Counted from the first letter of the stretch, positions 9,144 to 18,748 are shown. The stretch: 34,957 bases of DNA from Levilactobacillus fuyuanensis (GCF_003946395.1 NZ_RHNZ01000024.1:1-34957), one strand, 5' to 3'. Numbers and translations are program-made. The notes: generated by a model not told the origin, from the sequence alone.

Positions 9144-11150
9144 CTAATCTCCGATCTCGGTCTTCATATCCATGACGGTATCTCGCAACGAGGCGGCTTG
9201 TTCAAAGTCTAGCTTCTTAGCGGCAGCACGCATCTCGTCTTCCAACCGGGAGATTAACTTGCGTTGGTCATCCTTGGACATATCTTCAAAGTCATTCGAA
9301 ACAAAGTCATCCTTTTCGCCCTCATGATCGTTCTTTTTCGTCACCGCAATCAAATCACGGATTGGTTTAATAATCGTTGTTGGGGTAATCCCGTGCTTCT
9401 TGTTGTAAGCCATCTGAACTTTCCGCCGACGAGCCGTCTCGTCCATTGCGGCCTGCATCGACGCTGTCACGGAATCAGCATACATGATGACTGACCCGTG
9501 AGAATTCCGAGCTGCTCGCCCAATCGTCTGAATCAATGACCGTTCGTTACGCAGGAACCCTTCCTTATCGGCATCCAAAATAGCCACCAGGGAAACCTCA
9601 GGAATATCGATTCCTTCCCGCAACAGATTGATGCCGACCAAGACGTCATACTTACCCAGTCGAAGGTCCCGCATAATCTGTGTCCGCTCCAGCGTCTTAA
9701 TATCGGAATGCAGATAGGCCACTTTGATTCCCAGATCCTTCAGGTAATCGGTCAAATCTTCTGACATCTTCTTGGTTAGCGTCGTCACGAACGTCCGCTC
9801 ATTAGCTTCAACTCGCTTATTGATTTCACCTACCAGATCATCCATCTGGCCCATAATTGGCCGAACATCGATTGTCGGATCAAGCAAGCCGGTTGGCCGA
9901 ATGATCTGTTGAACGACATGGTCAGTCTGCTCGTGCTCATAGTCGCCAGGCGTGGCGGACATGTAGATGACTTGATTGATGTGCTGCTCAACTTCACCTA
10001 ACTTGAGCGGCCGGTTATCCAGTGCACTTGGCAACCGGAAACCATAATCGACCAATTGCTGCTTCCGCGCACGGTCCCCGTTATACATCCCGCGAACCTG
10101 CGGCATGGTGACGTGAGACTCGTCGACTACGAGCAGGAAATCCTTGGGGAAGAAATCTAACAGCGTGTATGGTGGCTCTCCGGCCTTACGACCGTCCATC
10201 CAGCGCGAATAGTTTTCAATCCCACTGGTGTAGCCCATTTCACGCATCATTTCCAAATCATAGGTCGTCCGTTGCTTTAGGCGTTGGGCCTCCAGCAACT
10301 TACTTTGGCCTTCCAATTCGGCAACCCGGTCCTTCATTTCACCTTCGATGCCCGCCGTGGCCTTAGCCATGATGTCATCGTTCGTCATAAAGTGGGTCGC
10401 TGGGAAGATGGCCACGTGTTCACGGTCGGCCACAATTTCACCTGTCAGTGAGTCGACCTCACGAATCCGGTCGATCTCATCGCCAAAGAACTCGACTCGT
10501 AGTGCCCGGTCGTCCCGCGATGCTGGGAAGATTTCGACCACGTCACCGTGGACTCGGAACCGGCCCCGTTGAAAGTCATAATCGTTGCGTTCAAATTGAA
10601 TATTCACTAATTTGCGGAGTAAAGCATCCCGCTCGATCTCTTGGCCCACGCGTAGTGAAACAACGTGGTTCTTGTATTCGGTGGGGTCCCCTAAACCAAA
10701 GATAGAGGATACGGAAGCCACAACGATGACATCGTTTCGTTCCAGCAGCGAGCTCGTTGCCGAGTGCCGGAGCTTATCGATTTCATCGTTGATCGACGAA
10801 TCCTTTTCAATGTAAGTATCACTCGAAGGCACGTAAGCCTCCGGTTGATAATAATCATAATAACTAACGAAGTATTCCACCGCATTGTTGGGGAAGAACT
10901 CCTTGAATTCCCCGTAAAGCTGACCAGCCAACGTTTTGTTGTGAGATAAAACCAGTGTCGGTTTGTTCACGTTCTTAATCACATTGGAGATTGTAAACGT
11001 CTTCCCAGTCCCAGTAGCTCCCAGTAGAATCTGTGCCTTCTCGTGCTCATTAAGTCCCTTAGTCAGCTGTGCAATTGCCTCTGGCTGATCACCAGTAGGC
11101 TTGTACTTCGAAACCAGGTCAAACTTACGGTCTGATTGTCGATCAATCAT
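9144..11150 (-). CDS. uvrB: Excinuclease ABC subunit B
   Basis: A 668-residue helicase-like subunit that takes damaged DNA from UvrA and positions UvrC. Walker A is GATGTGKT at 44-51. The beta-hairpin region [12 protein letters not shown] follows, then helicase motif DESHVT, and a C-terminal UVR domain (about 630-665, [20 protein letters not shown]) that contacts UvrC. The ATG has GGGAGG 7 bases upstream. It heads the uvrB-uvrA operon. SOS control is usual in related bacteria, but I could not find a clean LexA box in the 264 bases upstream. Confidence 0.98.
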   Translation of the reverse strand: MIDRQSDRKFDLVSKYKPTGDQPEAIAQLTKGLNEHEKAQILLGATGTGKTFTISNVIKNVNKPTLVLSHNKTLAGQLYGEFKEFFPNNAVEYFVSYYDYYQPEAYVPSSDTYIEKDSSINDEIDKLRHSATSSLLERNDVIVVASVSSIFGLGDPTEYKNHVVSLRVGQEIERDALLRKLVNIQFERNDYDFQRGRFRVHGDVVEIFPASRDDRALRVEFFGDEIDRIREVDSLTGEIVADREHVAIFPATHFMTNDDIMAKATAGIEGEMKDRVAELEGQSKLLEAQRLKQRTTYDLEMMREMGYTSGIENYSRWMDGRKAGEPPYTLLDFFPKDFLLVVDESHVTMPQVRGMYNGDRARKQQLVDYGFRLPSALDNRPLKLGEVEQHINQVIYMSATPGDYEHEQTDHVVQQIIRPTGLLDPTIDVRPIMGQMDDLVGEINKRVEANERTFVTTLTKKMSEDLTDYLKDLGIKVAYLHSDIKTLERTQIMRDLRLGKYDVLVGINLLREGIDIPEVSLVAILDADKEGFLRNERSLIQTIGRAARNSHGSVIMYADSVTASMQAAMDETARRRKVQMAYNKKHGITPTTIIKPIRDLIAVTKKNDHEGEKDDFVSNDFEDMSKDDQRKLISRLEDEMRAAAKKLDFEQAASLRDTVMDMKTEIGD

Positions 11151-11331
11151 GGCATAACCTCCCTACCAAATCTCTAGTTTACTTTAAACCATCGTAAAAC
11201 TACCGCTCAAACCGGCTGCCTGTTCGTCATCGAAAAATTACTTAACAGCCGTAATGACAGTTAGTCCTCAAAAGTTCCAAAGGCCTATCACATCAGTGTT
11301 TTATCACGGAAAAATCTTTTTAATCATCAGA

Positions 11332-11361
11332 AAAAATGGGAAACAATCCGTTTCCCATCAT
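11332..11361 (-). terminator. Terminator of the HD/GNAT gene pair
   Basis: On the minus strand GATGGGAAAC pairs with GTTTCCCAT around a short GGATT loop, followed by TTTTTT. It lies about 54 bases past the stop of the GNAT-like gene. The rest of the 264-base gap up to uvrB shows no clear promoter or other structure. Confidence 0.85.
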
Positions 11362-11414
11362 GCTCAAATATTTTACCATACCGAACATACTTTCGCCAGC
11401 TTCACGCTCTATGC

Positions 11415-11936
11415 TCAGAACTTATCCTGATAGATGGTCACATTGGCTGCACGTTCCCCACGAATGACCGTCGTGGTATGAATCGGCTGGAGTTGTTGGC
11501 TTTCCCAGAACTGCTTCATTTTCCGGTCGCCCATAAAGACGCTGAGTTGTAATTGAACCGCCCCAGCTGCTCGCAACGTAGCCACCAAGCTGTGATAATA
11601 GTCTGCCGCTTGCTCGGTCGTTAACTGCTTATCAGTCATCCACATACCTAGCCAAACCAGGCTAGGCAGGGGGTAATCAATGATCAGATCCACCAGAACC
11701 ACCAGTTGATCATCCTTAAAAATACCCAAGTAGGCTTTCTGATCTGGCAGAGCGTTCATGGGAACATCGGTCACATCCTGAATGGCTTCGTTCCGAGTTA
11801 CCGGATGATCCTGAAAGTGGTTAAAATAATCTGGGTGAGCCGCCTGAAACTTATAAATTAAGTCGTCATCATCGTGGGTCAGCGGACGGACCGTGGCTCC
11901 CGTAATCATTTGATTCCAAACTTCAGCTAATTTCAT
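11415..11936 (-). CDS. GNAT-like N-acetyltransferase
   Basis: A 173-residue protein with the look of a GCN5-related acetyltransferase: an N-terminal VRPLTHDDDDLIYKFQAAHP segment (residues 16-35), a central strand pair (AYLGIFKDDQLVVLVDLI, about 69-86) and a C-terminal segment (QLSVFMGDRKMKQFWESQ) that would form the end of the acyl-CoA fold. The acetyl-CoA pyrophosphate loop (Q/RxxGxG/A) is not obvious, so the assignment is at family level and the substrate is unknown. The start lies 2 bases after the HD-domain gene stops, so both are co-transcribed and translationally linked. Confidence 0.65.
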   Translation of the reverse strand: MKLAEVWNQMITGATVRPLTHDDDDLIYKFQAAHPDYFNHFQDHPVTRNEAIQDVTDVPMNALPDQKAYLGIFKDDQLVVLVDLIIDYPLPSLVWLGMWMTDKQLTTEQAADYYHSLVATLRAAGAVQLQLSVFMGDRKMKQFWESQQLQPIHTTTVIRGERAANVTIYQDKF

Positions 11937-11938
11937 GC

Positions 11939-12577
11939 TTAATCTCCCTGCTTTAACAAATTATCTGTCAACATGGCCAACTTCTGGCGGTCACTAAAGT
12001 CCGTGGCCAACATTTCTGGCAAGACTTCCGTCAAGAAATACTGCACACACGCCATCTGCTTAAATTTCAAAATCGTGGTTAAACTTTCCCGGTAGATTTC
12101 AGTAAAAACGGGTTCCGGATTGCCCTTTTGAATCTCACCAAATGATTCATAGAGCAAGTCCACCTTGTCGGCCACGGAAAGAATCTGCCCCTCCAAGGTA
12201 TCATCCTTGCCTTCACCTAGACGTCGCGTATAGGCAGCTTGGAACTGCTTGGGAATTTCATTTTCAATAAAATTGGCGGTCAGCGAGGATTCCACGTCAG
12301 CCAACATCTGCCGTAGCTGCGGTGTGGCATACTTCACGGGTGTCTTGATGTCGCCAATGAACCGCTCCGTGTAATCGTGATTCAAGGATTTTTCGTAAAG
12401 TAACCGCCAGTCCACTTTGTGACCAGCCTGCTCCTCAACATCACCAAGAAACTGGGCAACTTCCGCCACCTTAAACGAATGAGCTGCCACGGAATGTTGT
12501 TCAAACTTAAAATAGCCTGGTGCCCGGTCAATCGTTTCCAGATCGCTCAAACTCTGTAAAAATTGATTCATCCCCAT
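11939..12577 (-). CDS. HD-domain phosphohydrolase, YfbR-like 5'-deoxynucleotidase
   Basis: A 212-residue HD-superfamily protein. Its metal-binding residues appear in order: His33 (AAHSFK), His67-Asp68 (LNHDYTE), Asp76 (IGDI) and Asp137 (VADKVD), with Arg18 in the N-terminal helix. These positions closely parallel E. coli YfbR, which removes phosphate from deoxynucleoside 5'-monophosphates. A nucleotide or dNTP-pool role is therefore likely, though other HD hydrolases cannot be excluded. The ATG has GAGGAG 9 bases upstream. It is the first gene of a pair with the GNAT-like protein. Confidence 0.82.
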   Translation of the reverse strand: MGMNQFLQSLSDLETIDRAPGYFKFEQHSVAAHSFKVAEVAQFLGDVEEQAGHKVDWRLLYEKSLNHDYTERFIGDIKTPVKYATPQLRQMLADVESSLTANFIENEIPKQFQAAYTRRLGEGKDDTLEGQILSVADKVDLLYESFGEIQKGNPEPVFTEIYRESLTTILKFKQMACVQYFLTEVLPEMLATDFSDRQKLAMLTDNLLKQGD

Positions 12578-12687
12578 GTTTTAACACTCCTCTATTTTAT
12601 TTTCCGTATATGTACAGCAGGAACCAGCCGCCCGCGGCGACACCGGTTCTCACCTCTACGCATTCAAAATTTTCTAAAAAAAGCGGA

Positions 12688-12720
12688 AACCACCCCAATG
12701 AGGTTGTTCCCGCTAAATCG
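12688..12720 (-). terminator. Terminator of the hprK-trxB operon
   Basis: On the minus strand AGCGGGAACAACC pairs with GGTGGTTTCCGCT (two mismatches or bulges) and is followed by TTTTTTT, starting 5 bases after the trxB stop. Further left, a GC-rich hairpin at about 12620-12647 (GAACC ... GGTTC with an inner CGCC/GGCG) lies in the leader of the HD-domain gene; its role is unclear. Confidence 0.85.
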
Positions 12721-12724
12721 TCCA

Positions 12725-13666
12725 TTATTGGGCGGAAGCTGCCTTAGCCTTCAAGTCTTCCAGAAAACTGAAAGCTTCTTGGCCAGCAATCCCACCGTCC
12801 CCAACGGCAGTCGTAATCTGCCGCAAGGTCTTTTGCCGAACGTCACCGATCGCAAAGATGCCGGGAACAGCTGTGGCCATCCGGTCATCAGTCTTGATCC
12901 AACCCTTGTCGTCAGTAATGCCCAGGTCAGTGAAGGCGTCAGTCATTGGTAAGTTCCCCACGTAAATGAAGACCCCACTTGCCGCAATCTCACCGGTCTC
13001 GCCAGTTTGGTTGTTCTTCGTGGCCACACCGGTCACCTTCATCTCGTCACCTAAGACTTCGGTAACGTTAGTGTTCCATACAAATTCAATCTTATCGTTA
13101 GCAAATGCCCGATCCTGGATAACCTTTTGGGCGCGCAGTTGATCACGCCGAACCACAACAGTTACCTTGGAAACGATGCCTGCCAGGTAGAGGCTTTCTT
13201 CAACAGCTGAGTCACCACCGCCGACAACGACGACTTCACGGTTCTTGAAGAAGGCACCATCGCAGACCGCGCAGTAAGACACACCACGGCCACCAAATTC
13301 ATTTTCGCCAGGAACGCCTAATTTCTTATATTCGGAACCAGACGCAATCAGTACGGCACCGGCACTGTAATCACCATCGTCAGTCTTGACGACCTTGTGA
13401 TCACCGTGATCTTCGATGCTTTCCACGTTGCCGTACGCAAATTCTGCGCCAAACTGCGTGGACCCATCATACATATCCTTAGCCAAATCTGGTCCGAGAA
13501 CGGACTTGAAGCCTGGATAGTTTTCGATGGCTGCCGTATTGTTCATTTGACCGCCGTAGATTCCGCGATCCAACATCAAAACGGACAGATTAGCCCGTGA
13601 GGCGTACAACGCACCGGTCATACCACCAGGACCCGCACCAATTACAATAACATCATAGTTTTTCAT
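12725..13666 (-). CDS. trxB: Thioredoxin-disulfide reductase
   Basis: A 313-residue flavoprotein that uses NADPH to reduce thioredoxin. The FAD-binding GAGPGG is at 10-15, the redox-active pair is Cys132-Cys135 in CAVCDG, the NADPH motif is GGGDSAVEE (about 154-162), and the C-terminal FAD motif is GIFAIGDV. Length is normal. It is the last gene of hprK-lgt-gpsA-galU-trxB, 63 bases after galU with no terminator between them. An AAGGGAG site precedes the ATG. It keeps cytoplasmic thiols reduced and matters for oxidative-stress tolerance in catalase-poor lactobacilli. Confidence 0.98.
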   Translation of the reverse strand: MKNYDVIVIGAGPGGMTGALYASRANLSVLMLDRGIYGGQMNNTAAIENYPGFKSVLGPDLAKDMYDGSTQFGAEFAYGNVESIEDHGDHKVVKTDDGDYSAGAVLIASGSEYKKLGVPGENEFGGRGVSYCAVCDGAFFKNREVVVVGGGDSAVEESLYLAGIVSKVTVVVRRDQLRAQKVIQDRAFANDKIEFVWNTNVTEVLGDEMKVTGVATKNNQTGETGEIAASGVFIYVGNLPMTDAFTDLGITDDKGWIKTDDRMATAVPGIFAIGDVRQKTLRQITTAVGDGGIAGQEAFSFLEDLKAKAASAQ

Positions 13667-13729
13667 TTTAACGCTCCCTTCTGCTCTTAGCCTTTAGTGT
13701 ACTTTACTATCAAAAAGGAAGTTTGTCAC

Positions 13730-14635
13730 CTATTTTGACTTATTGCTCTTTTCATCTTCAGCGGTGAGCTTGGCACCCATCTCTTTAATATACTCTCGCA
13801 AGGGATCCTTCGTTTCTGGATGACGCAGGCCATATTCAATGTTGGTCTGCAACCAACCAAACTTATTGCCGACATCGTAGCGCTTACCCGTGTATTCATG
13901 GGCAAAGACGCGCTGAGTCTTGTTTAAATTATCAATAGCATCCGTCAATTGGAGTTCATTACCTAAACCAACTGGTGTATTTTCCAAGGCTTCAAAAATT
14001 TCTGGCGTGAAAAGGTACCGCCCGATAATGGCTAAGTCGCTTGGTGCTTCTTCGGGTTGTGGCTTCTCAACAAAGTTCGTCACGTTGTACAAACCTGGTG
14101 CCGTTTCTTCAGAAGGGTTAATGACCCCATACTTGGCAGTCTCTTCGTGAGGCACTCGCATCACGGCTAAGGTTGAAGCGCCAGTCTCGTTATACCGGTC
14201 AATCAATTGCTTGGTCAACGGCACCTTACTATCCGTCATGTCATCACCCAACATAACCACGAACGGTTCATCACCGATGAAGGCCTTCGCTGTTAACACA
14301 GCGTCCCCCAGGCCTCGTGGATAGGGTTGCCGAATGAAGTACAGATTCATCCCAGTTGTTTCTTGCACTTGGCGCAACATCTTTTCCTTATGCTTAGCTT
14401 CCAAGTTAGCTTCCAATTCTGGATTGGAGTCGAAGTGATCTTCGATAGACCGCTTAGACTTACCATCAACGATGACGATATCTTCGATGCCGGACTTCCG
14501 GGCTTCTTCGACGATAAACTGAATCGTTGGCTTGTCCACGATTGGTAGCATTTCTTTAGCTAATGCCTTGGTTGCTGGCAGGAAGCGGGTTCCTAAACCG
14601 GCGGCTGGAATGACTGCTTTTCTAACTTTTCGCAT
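13730..14635 (-). CDS. galU: UTP-glucose-1-phosphate uridylyltransferase
   Basis: A 301-residue nucleotidyltransferase that makes UDP-glucose from UTP and glucose-1-phosphate for exopolysaccharide, teichoic-acid glucosylation and glycolipid synthesis. The N-terminal signature [20 protein letters not shown] (about 10-29) holds the UTP-binding loop, and [12 protein letters not shown] and the GRYLF segment follow as usual. The ATG has AGGAGG about 9 bases upstream. It sits between gpsA (26 bases upstream) and trxB, in the operon order typical of lactobacilli. Confidence 0.97.
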   Translation of the reverse strand: MRKVRKAVIPAAGLGTRFLPATKALAKEMLPIVDKPTIQFIVEEARKSGIEDIVIVDGKSKRSIEDHFDSNPELEANLEAKHKEKMLRQVQETTGMNLYFIRQPYPRGLGDAVLTAKAFIGDEPFVVMLGDDMTDSKVPLTKQLIDRYNETGASTLAVMRVPHEETAKYGVINPSEETAPGLYNVTNFVEKPQPEEAPSDLAIIGRYLFTPEIFEALENTPVGLGNELQLTDAIDNLNKTQRVFAHEYTGKRYDVGNKFGWLQTNIEYGLRHPETKDPLREYIKEMGAKLTAEDEKSNKSK

Positions 14636-14661
14636 AATTCTTATTCCTCCTGTATCCCCTA

Positions 14662-15675
14662 TTAAAATTCCGAACGGCCCTCACGTTGCATCAAGTCTGA
14701 AATTGCCGTACGGATATCTTTACCCTCATAAAGTACCTGGTAAATGGCTTCAGTGATTGGCATTGAGACGCCGCGCTTCTTAGACAATTCGTAAGCGGCC
14801 TTCGTCGTTGCCAATCCTTCGATCACCATTCCCATATGATTAATCACATCGTCTAAAGCTTCGCCGCGACCCAACTCATCACCAGCCCGCCAGTTCCGTG
14901 AATTGGAACTCGTTGCAGTTACGATGATATCGCCGACACCGGATAATCCGATGAAGGTCATGGGATCAGCGCCAAATGACGTCCCCAAACGTGAAATTTC
15001 AGCTAACCCCCGAGTCATCAAGGCAGCTTTAGCGTTGTCACCATAGCCCAGTCCATGTAAGGCCCCGGCACCTAAAGCAATGATGTTCTTCAATGCCGCA
15101 CCAATTTCAACGCCAATAATGTCAGGGTTGGTGTAGACCCGGAAGTAAGTTGTCATAAATAACTTTTGCGTGTGCTTCGCAGCATCTAAACTTTCACTCG
15201 CAGCCGTCACCAGCGTCAAATCATGCCGGGCAACATCTTCAGCATGGCTAGGCCCAGATAAGACCGTAATCGACTTGCGATTAGTAGCTGGAATTTCTTC
15301 GGCCAAAATCTCTGAGATTCGCTTGTAGGTTTTCTGTTCGATCCCCTTGCTGGCATGAATCAGTGCTGGTTGGTTGCCGTCCTTTTGCAAGATGGTGGCC
15401 ACTTGACCGGCTACGGAACGCACGGCCTTGGTTGGCACGACAAACAGAATCGTTTGCACACCATCTAGGGCGCTAGCCAGATCGGAGTAAGCTACTAACG
15501 AGGGAGAAAACTTAAAATTCTTGATATAGTGCGAGTTCGTGTGCTCTGTGTTCAGTTCCTCGACTTGCTTGGGATTGTACGACCAAAGCCGGACGTCATG
15601 CCCATTTTCATCCAAGACGCTCGCTAAGATTGATCCCCATGAACCGGCACCGAGTACTGCAATTTTCTCTGACAT
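14662..15675 (-). CDS. gpsA: NAD(P)-dependent glycerol-3-phosphate dehydrogenase
   Basis: A 337-residue enzyme that reduces dihydroxyacetone phosphate to sn-glycerol-3-phosphate, the backbone of membrane lipids and lipoteichoic acid. The Rossmann loop GAGSWGS is at 9-15. The catalytic lysine region [20 protein letters not shown] lies near residues 190-210, and the second conserved block (GLSGVGDI) follows. GGAGAA lies 9 bases before the ATG. It is 15 bases downstream of lgt in the hprK operon, matching its role in supplying phospholipid precursors for lipoprotein lipidation and envelope growth. Confidence 0.98.
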   Translation of the reverse strand: MSEKIAVLGAGSWGSILASVLDENGHDVRLWSYNPKQVEELNTEHTNSHYIKNFKFSPSLVAYSDLASALDGVQTILFVVPTKAVRSVAGQVATILQKDGNQPALIHASKGIEQKTYKRISEILAEEIPATNRKSITVLSGPSHAEDVARHDLTLVTAASESLDAAKHTQKLFMTTYFRVYTNPDIIGVEIGAALKNIIALGAGALHGLGYGDNAKAALMTRGLAEISRLGTSFGADPMTFIGLSGVGDIIVTATSSNSRNWRAGDELGRGEALDDVINHMGMVIEGLATTKAAYELSKKRGVSMPITEAIYQVLYEGKDIRTAISDLMQREGRSEF

Positions 15676-15690
15676 AGTAATGGATTCTCC

Positions 15691-16554
15691 TTATTTAGAA
15701 AGTTTAGATGACTCACGAAACGGGTTGCCATCCAGGTAAGCTGCCGGGGCAATTACTTGTCGCCGACGGTAGATCCAGATAACTAACGCGCCAATAAACA
15801 AGACCACTGAGAGTAGCTGTGAAACCCGCAGTCCTCCGAACAACATCAGGCTATCCGTCCGCATTCCCTCAATGAAGAAACGACCGAACGAATACCAGAG
15901 CACGTAGCTCAAGAAGACTTCTCCCTGCTTAAAGAGTCCGGGCGTATGCCGCAGGCTCATCAACACAATGAACCCCAAGAGGTCCCAGGTTGACTCATAA
16001 AGGAAGGTCGGCTGACGATAAGCACCATTGATCAACATCTGATTAACAATGAAGTTCGGCAGATGCAGACCTTGTAAGAAAGCCAGACTGGTGATACGAC
16101 CGAAGGCTTCTTGATTCATGAAGTTACCCCAACGGCCAATGGCTTGTCCCAAGATAACGGTCGGTGCGGCCACGTCAAGCATCAGCCAGACCGGAATAAA
16201 CCGCGATCGACAGAAGAAGAACACGACGAGTCCGGCCCCAATCAGGGAACCATAGATGGCGATTCCTCCATCCCAAATGGCGATAATCTCACCGGGATGT
16301 TTGGCATAGTACGGCCACTGGAAGACGACATAGTACGTCCGTGCCGCAATCAATGCCGCTGGTAGCGCCCATAGAATCATATCGTAAATGTCGTCGGGAT
16401 TGATGCCCCGTCGACGACCTTCGCGCACCGCTAAGATGACCGCGATGACGACCCCAGTGGCGATAATCACGCCGTACCAGTGCACAGCGATGGGGCCTAA
16501 ATGAATGGCGATGGGATTAAGCGCCGCCATAATTGGTGAAAAAATAACGCCCAT
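15691..16554 (-). CDS. lgt: Prolipoprotein diacylglyceryl transferase
   Basis: A 287-residue integral membrane enzyme that transfers diacylglycerol from phosphatidylglycerol to the lipobox cysteine of prelipoproteins. The Lgt signature [13 protein letters not shown] begins at residue 140, with the essential Arg141, and about seven membrane segments are visible. The annotated ATG at 16554 directly abuts the GAGGAG site, which is unusually close. The next ATG in frame (16530, [10 protein letters not shown]) is 24 bases further in. The true start is therefore uncertain by a few residues. It starts 5 bases after the hprK stop, so the genes are coupled. Confidence 0.95.
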   Translation of the reverse strand: MGVIFSPIMAALNPIAIHLGPIAVHWYGVIIATGVVIAVILAVREGRRRGINPDDIYDMILWALPAALIAARTYYVVFQWPYYAKHPGEIIAIWDGGIAIYGSLIGAGLVVFFFCRSRFIPVWLMLDVAAPTVILGQAIGRWGNFMNQEAFGRITSLAFLQGLHLPNFIVNQMLINGAYRQPTFLYESTWDLLGFIVLMSLRHTPGLFKQGEVFLSYVLWYSFGRFFIEGMRTDSLMLFGGLRVSQLLSVVLFIGALVIWIYRRRQVIAPAAYLDGNPFRESSKLSK

Positions 16555-16559
16555 CTCCT

Positions 16560-17495
16560 CTATTTGTTTTGTGAGTTTTGCTTAATCAAACGATTCAGAT
16601 TTTCGTCGAATACCTTGGTGGCATCGTACCCCATGGAACGGGCTCGGAAGTTCATCGCTGCCGCTTCAACGATGATGGCCAAGTTACGCCCAGTACGGAC
16701 TGGAATCGTAATCTTTGGCACAACCACGTCAAAGAACTTCTGTGATTCACTGTTATTCCCTAACCGGTCGAAATGATTGTCATCTTTCCAGGCCTGTAAG
16801 TGAACAATGAGATCGATGTCCGTTTCCGCACGAACGGCCCCAGCACCAAACAGATTCATCACGTCGATGATCCCAATTCCTCGAATTTCCAAGAGGTGAC
16901 TGAGAATAGCAGGTGCGGCCCCAACCAAGGTCTGTTCGTCTTGTTGATAGACTTCGACCCGGTCGTCAGCAATCAACCGGTGACCCCGCTTGACCAATTC
17001 CAAAGCGGTTTCACTTTTACCAACGCCGGAATCCCCGGTGATCATAACCCCGACACCATAGATGTCGACCAAGACCCCGTGAACTGACTGGCGTTCAGCC
17101 AATTTACCTTCAAGGAAGTTCGTCATGTTACTCAAGACCCGTGACGTTGTCAGCTTCGTTCCCAAGATTGGAATCTCGGCCTCTTCGGCGGATTGCTTGA
17201 GTTCTTCTGGTGGATCCAATTGCGTTGAGATCACGAATGCTGGCGTTTCAGGCTGACACATTTTCCGCATCACGTCGAGCATCTTTTCGTGGGTCATCCC
17301 TTTAGCAAAGGACGTTTCCGTAATCCCCAACAATTGAATTCGTTTTGCTGGATAATAGTTAAAGTACCCGGTTAATTCCAAACCGGGACGTGAAATATCG
17401 CTGGTCGTAATCAGCCGATCCAAATGATCCTCACCGGAATAAACATCCAGGCGATTCGCTTTCACAAGATCAGCCACTGTAACACTCTCTGGCAT
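16560..17495 (-). CDS. hprK: HPr kinase/phosphorylase
   Basis: A 311-residue bifunctional enzyme that phosphorylates or dephosphorylates Ser46 of HPr and so sets carbon catabolite repression through CcpA. His139, the phosphorylase residue, precedes the P-loop GDSGVGKS (154-161). The HprK signature [18 protein letters not shown] lies near 203-220. The length is typical. AAGGAGG lies 7 bases before the ATG. It heads the operon with lgt, gpsA, galU and trxB, linking sugar status to envelope precursor genes. Confidence 0.98.
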   Translation of the reverse strand: MPESVTVADLVKANRLDVYSGEDHLDRLITTSDISRPGLELTGYFNYYPAKRIQLLGITETSFAKGMTHEKMLDVMRKMCQPETPAFVISTQLDPPEELKQSAEEAEIPILGTKLTTSRVLSNMTNFLEGKLAERQSVHGVLVDIYGVGVMITGDSGVGKSETALELVKRGHRLIADDRVEVYQQDEQTLVGAAPAILSHLLEIRGIGIIDVMNLFGAGAVRAETDIDLIVHLQAWKDDNHFDRLGNNSESQKFFDVVVPKITIPVRTGRNLAIIVEAAAMNFRARSMGYDATKVFDENLNRLIKQNSQNK

Positions 17496-17531
17496 AGGAG
17501 TTCCTCCTTATTGCATAGTGAACTACCTTTA

Positions 17532-17540
17532 ATTTTAGCA
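17532..17540 (-). promoter_or_regulatory. Probable hprK operon promoter (extended -10)
   Basis: On the minus strand TGCTAAAAT is an extended -10 about 36 bases before the hprK start. No convincing -35 is seen, which is common with an extended -10. Its position between the small membrane-protein gene and hprK suggests the five-gene operon can start here, although read-through from the pspC pair is possible because no terminator separates them. Confidence 0.5.
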
Positions 17541-17584
17541 CTTTACACGGACGACTCCTACCAAATTCGCCCGTATTGGGTAAC

Positions 17585-17956
17585 TTAATTACGGACGAAA
17601 TGGTCACTGATGATTGCGTTAAATATTGACATAATAATTGCCACAATCATCGTGACCCCAAATGAAGCAAAGGCAAAACTACTGCCCACAAACCAAGATG
17701 TTAATTCCAGCATGATGGCATTGATGACCACACTGAACAATCCCAGAGTCAGCACCGTAATCGGCAATGACAAAACGAATAGAATTGGCTTAACGACGGC
17801 GTTGAGCAGTGCTAAGACAAAGCTAGCCACGAGTGCAATCCAGATGCTAGAAACGTAAAAGTCATTTTGAAAACCACCGGCGAGTGAGCTTTGAAAGAAT
17901 CCAGCAAGGGCCAGAAAAATGACGGCATTAACTAAAATTCGCGTCCAAAAGCGCAA
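17585..17956 (-). CDS. Phage holin superfamily IV-like membrane protein
   Basis: A small hydrophobic protein of about 123 residues with four predicted membrane segments, matching the PF04020-type family (called phage holin family 4 or YvlD-like) often found beside PspC genes. The name does not imply a prophage; none is seen here. An ATG lies at 17989, but the TTG at 17956 (giving MRFWTRILVNAV) is favoured: it starts 1 base after the pspC stop, and the sequence in front, AAGGATGGTGAT, reads as an extended ribosome site ending 4 bases before it. A role in envelope stress is inferred from the pairing with PspC. Confidence 0.78.
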   Translation of the reverse strand: MRFWTRILVNAVIFLALAGFFQSSLAGGFQNDFYVSSIWIALVASFVLALLNAVVKPILFVLSLPITVLTLGLFSVVINAIMLELTSWFVGSSFAFASFGVTMIVAIIMSIFNAIISDHFVRN

Positions 17957-17957
17957 A

Positions 17958-18296
17958 CTAATCACCATCCTTGTGTGAATCTTTAACATCTTGCTCCGTC
18001 ACATCGTGAATCACTTTACGCCCATTATCCTTGGGTGCAGGACTTGCTCCGCGGAAGAGGTCCCGAAAACTTGGTCCCTCACCTTCCGCCCGTTCTTCCA
18101 GCGGCATGAACGTGTATAAAATCACGTAAATCGCGAGGCCCAAGATACCGTGTACAAATGGAATCGCGATAGTAACTAAAACGTAGATTAACCGTAGGAG
18201 GTTCGCATTCCAGCCAAAATGCTCAGCGATGCCTCCCAATACACCGCCCAATAGGCGATTAGTCCGTGAACGTGTAAACCCTTTTTTTGCTGCCAT
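17958..18296 (-). CDS. PspC-domain membrane protein
   Basis: A 112-residue protein with an N-terminal PspC domain: RLLGGVLGGIAEHFGWN (residues 13-29) then a long hydrophobic segment (IYVLVTIAIPFVHGILGLAIYVILYTFMP, split as IYVLVTIAIPFV and ILGLAIYVILYT), ending in a charged tail. PspC proteins sense or relieve membrane stress. The frame is open to 18371, but the ATG at 18296 (MAAKKGFTRSR) is preferred: AAGGAG lies about 9 bases upstream and the N-terminus fits the family. It is co-transcribed with the holin-like gene that follows it by one base, upstream of hprK. Confidence 0.85.
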   Translation of the reverse strand: MAAKKGFTRSRTNRLLGGVLGGIAEHFGWNANLLRLIYVLVTIAIPFVHGILGLAIYVILYTFMPLEERAEGEGPSFRDLFRGASPAPKDNGRKVIHDVTEQDVKDSHKDGD

Positions 18297-18356
18297 TGAC
18301 GGCCACTCCTTTTTTAAAGTTATTAGATTTCCTTTTATGGCAAGAATAACGAAAGC

Positions 18357-18384
18357 GGCCACTGAAAGCAAGTTTCCAGTGACC
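18357..18384 (-). terminator. Hairpin upstream of pspC, weak terminator candidate
   Basis: Arms GGCCACTG and CAGTGACC form an 8-base stem with one mismatch and an extra AAA/TTT pairing around the loop. On the minus strand it is followed by the interrupted tract GCTTTCGTT, so termination would be weak. It lies 60 bases before the pspC start and may insulate that gene from pst read-through. Confidence 0.35.
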
Positions 18385-18424
18385 GTTCGTCTAAATCTTC
18401 ATCTCAGGTTAAGCTTTGGGTAGC

Positions 18425-18490
18425 TGTTGTCGCCTGCGGTTGCCAGAATTCCGACTGCTGTGGGCAATACAGAGGTAAGCAGTGCCTTAC
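18425..18490 (-). repeat. Partial structured repeat element (3' end only, A')
   Basis: Read on the minus strand it holds GCCCACAGCAGTCGGAAT followed by TCTGGCAACCGCAGGCGAC, the same 3' core as the other elements of this family, plus a small hairpin (GGTAAGGCA CTG CTTACC). The 5' half expected for a full copy is absent. A complete copy (18492-18658) adjoins it, so it may be a remnant into which, or beside which, another copy was inserted. Confidence 0.55.
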
Positions 18491-18491
18491 C

Positions 18492-18658
18492 GGGCAGTGG
18501 CAATCAACCGGAACGCGGTGGGCGGACGTCCAGAGCCAAAGAGCGGTCTCTGAACTTGCTTTGAACCTCTGAGAACCGAGTTTCAAAGACACCAGTTCTC
18601 TAAGTGGTAAAGCCCACCACTAAGAGAACTCCCACGGCCGAGTTGATTGCCACTACCC
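18492..18658 (-). repeat. Structured intergenic repeat element, copy A
   Basis: A 167-bp element closed by a 17-bp stem (GGGCAGTGGCAATCAAC with GTTGATTGCCACTACCC, one mismatch). Inside are a long hairpin (AGTTCTCTTAGTGGT with ACCACTTAGAGAACT), a TTTGAAAC/GTTCAAAG hairpin, and on the minus strand the family motif AGACCGCTCTTTGGCT. No open frame of note. It lies in the 734-base gap between phoU and pspC. The function is unknown; the fold is seen directly. Confidence 0.7.
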
Positions 18659-18722
18659 TCACGGCTTACATCCATTTGGCCCCCGCACCACTACTACATA
18701 TACTGATTAAACCTGTGATACC

Positions 18723-18748
18723 AAAACAGCAGTCCAAATTGACTGCTG
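18723..18748 (-). terminator. Hairpin terminator for the pst-phoU transcript
   Basis: An 8-bp perfect stem (CAGCAGTC, 6-base loop, GACTGCTG) is followed on the minus strand by TTTTGG. It lies about 280 bases after phoU, beyond structured element B, and before copy A. Confidence 0.65.

Noticed and set aside
11151-11240. LexA/SOS box in front of uvrB
   Set aside because: Only isolated CGAAC and GTTTG half-sites with wrong spacing were found.
17585-17956. Prophage remnant, because of the holin family name
   Set aside because: The family is widely chromosomal beside pspC, and no other phage gene is present.
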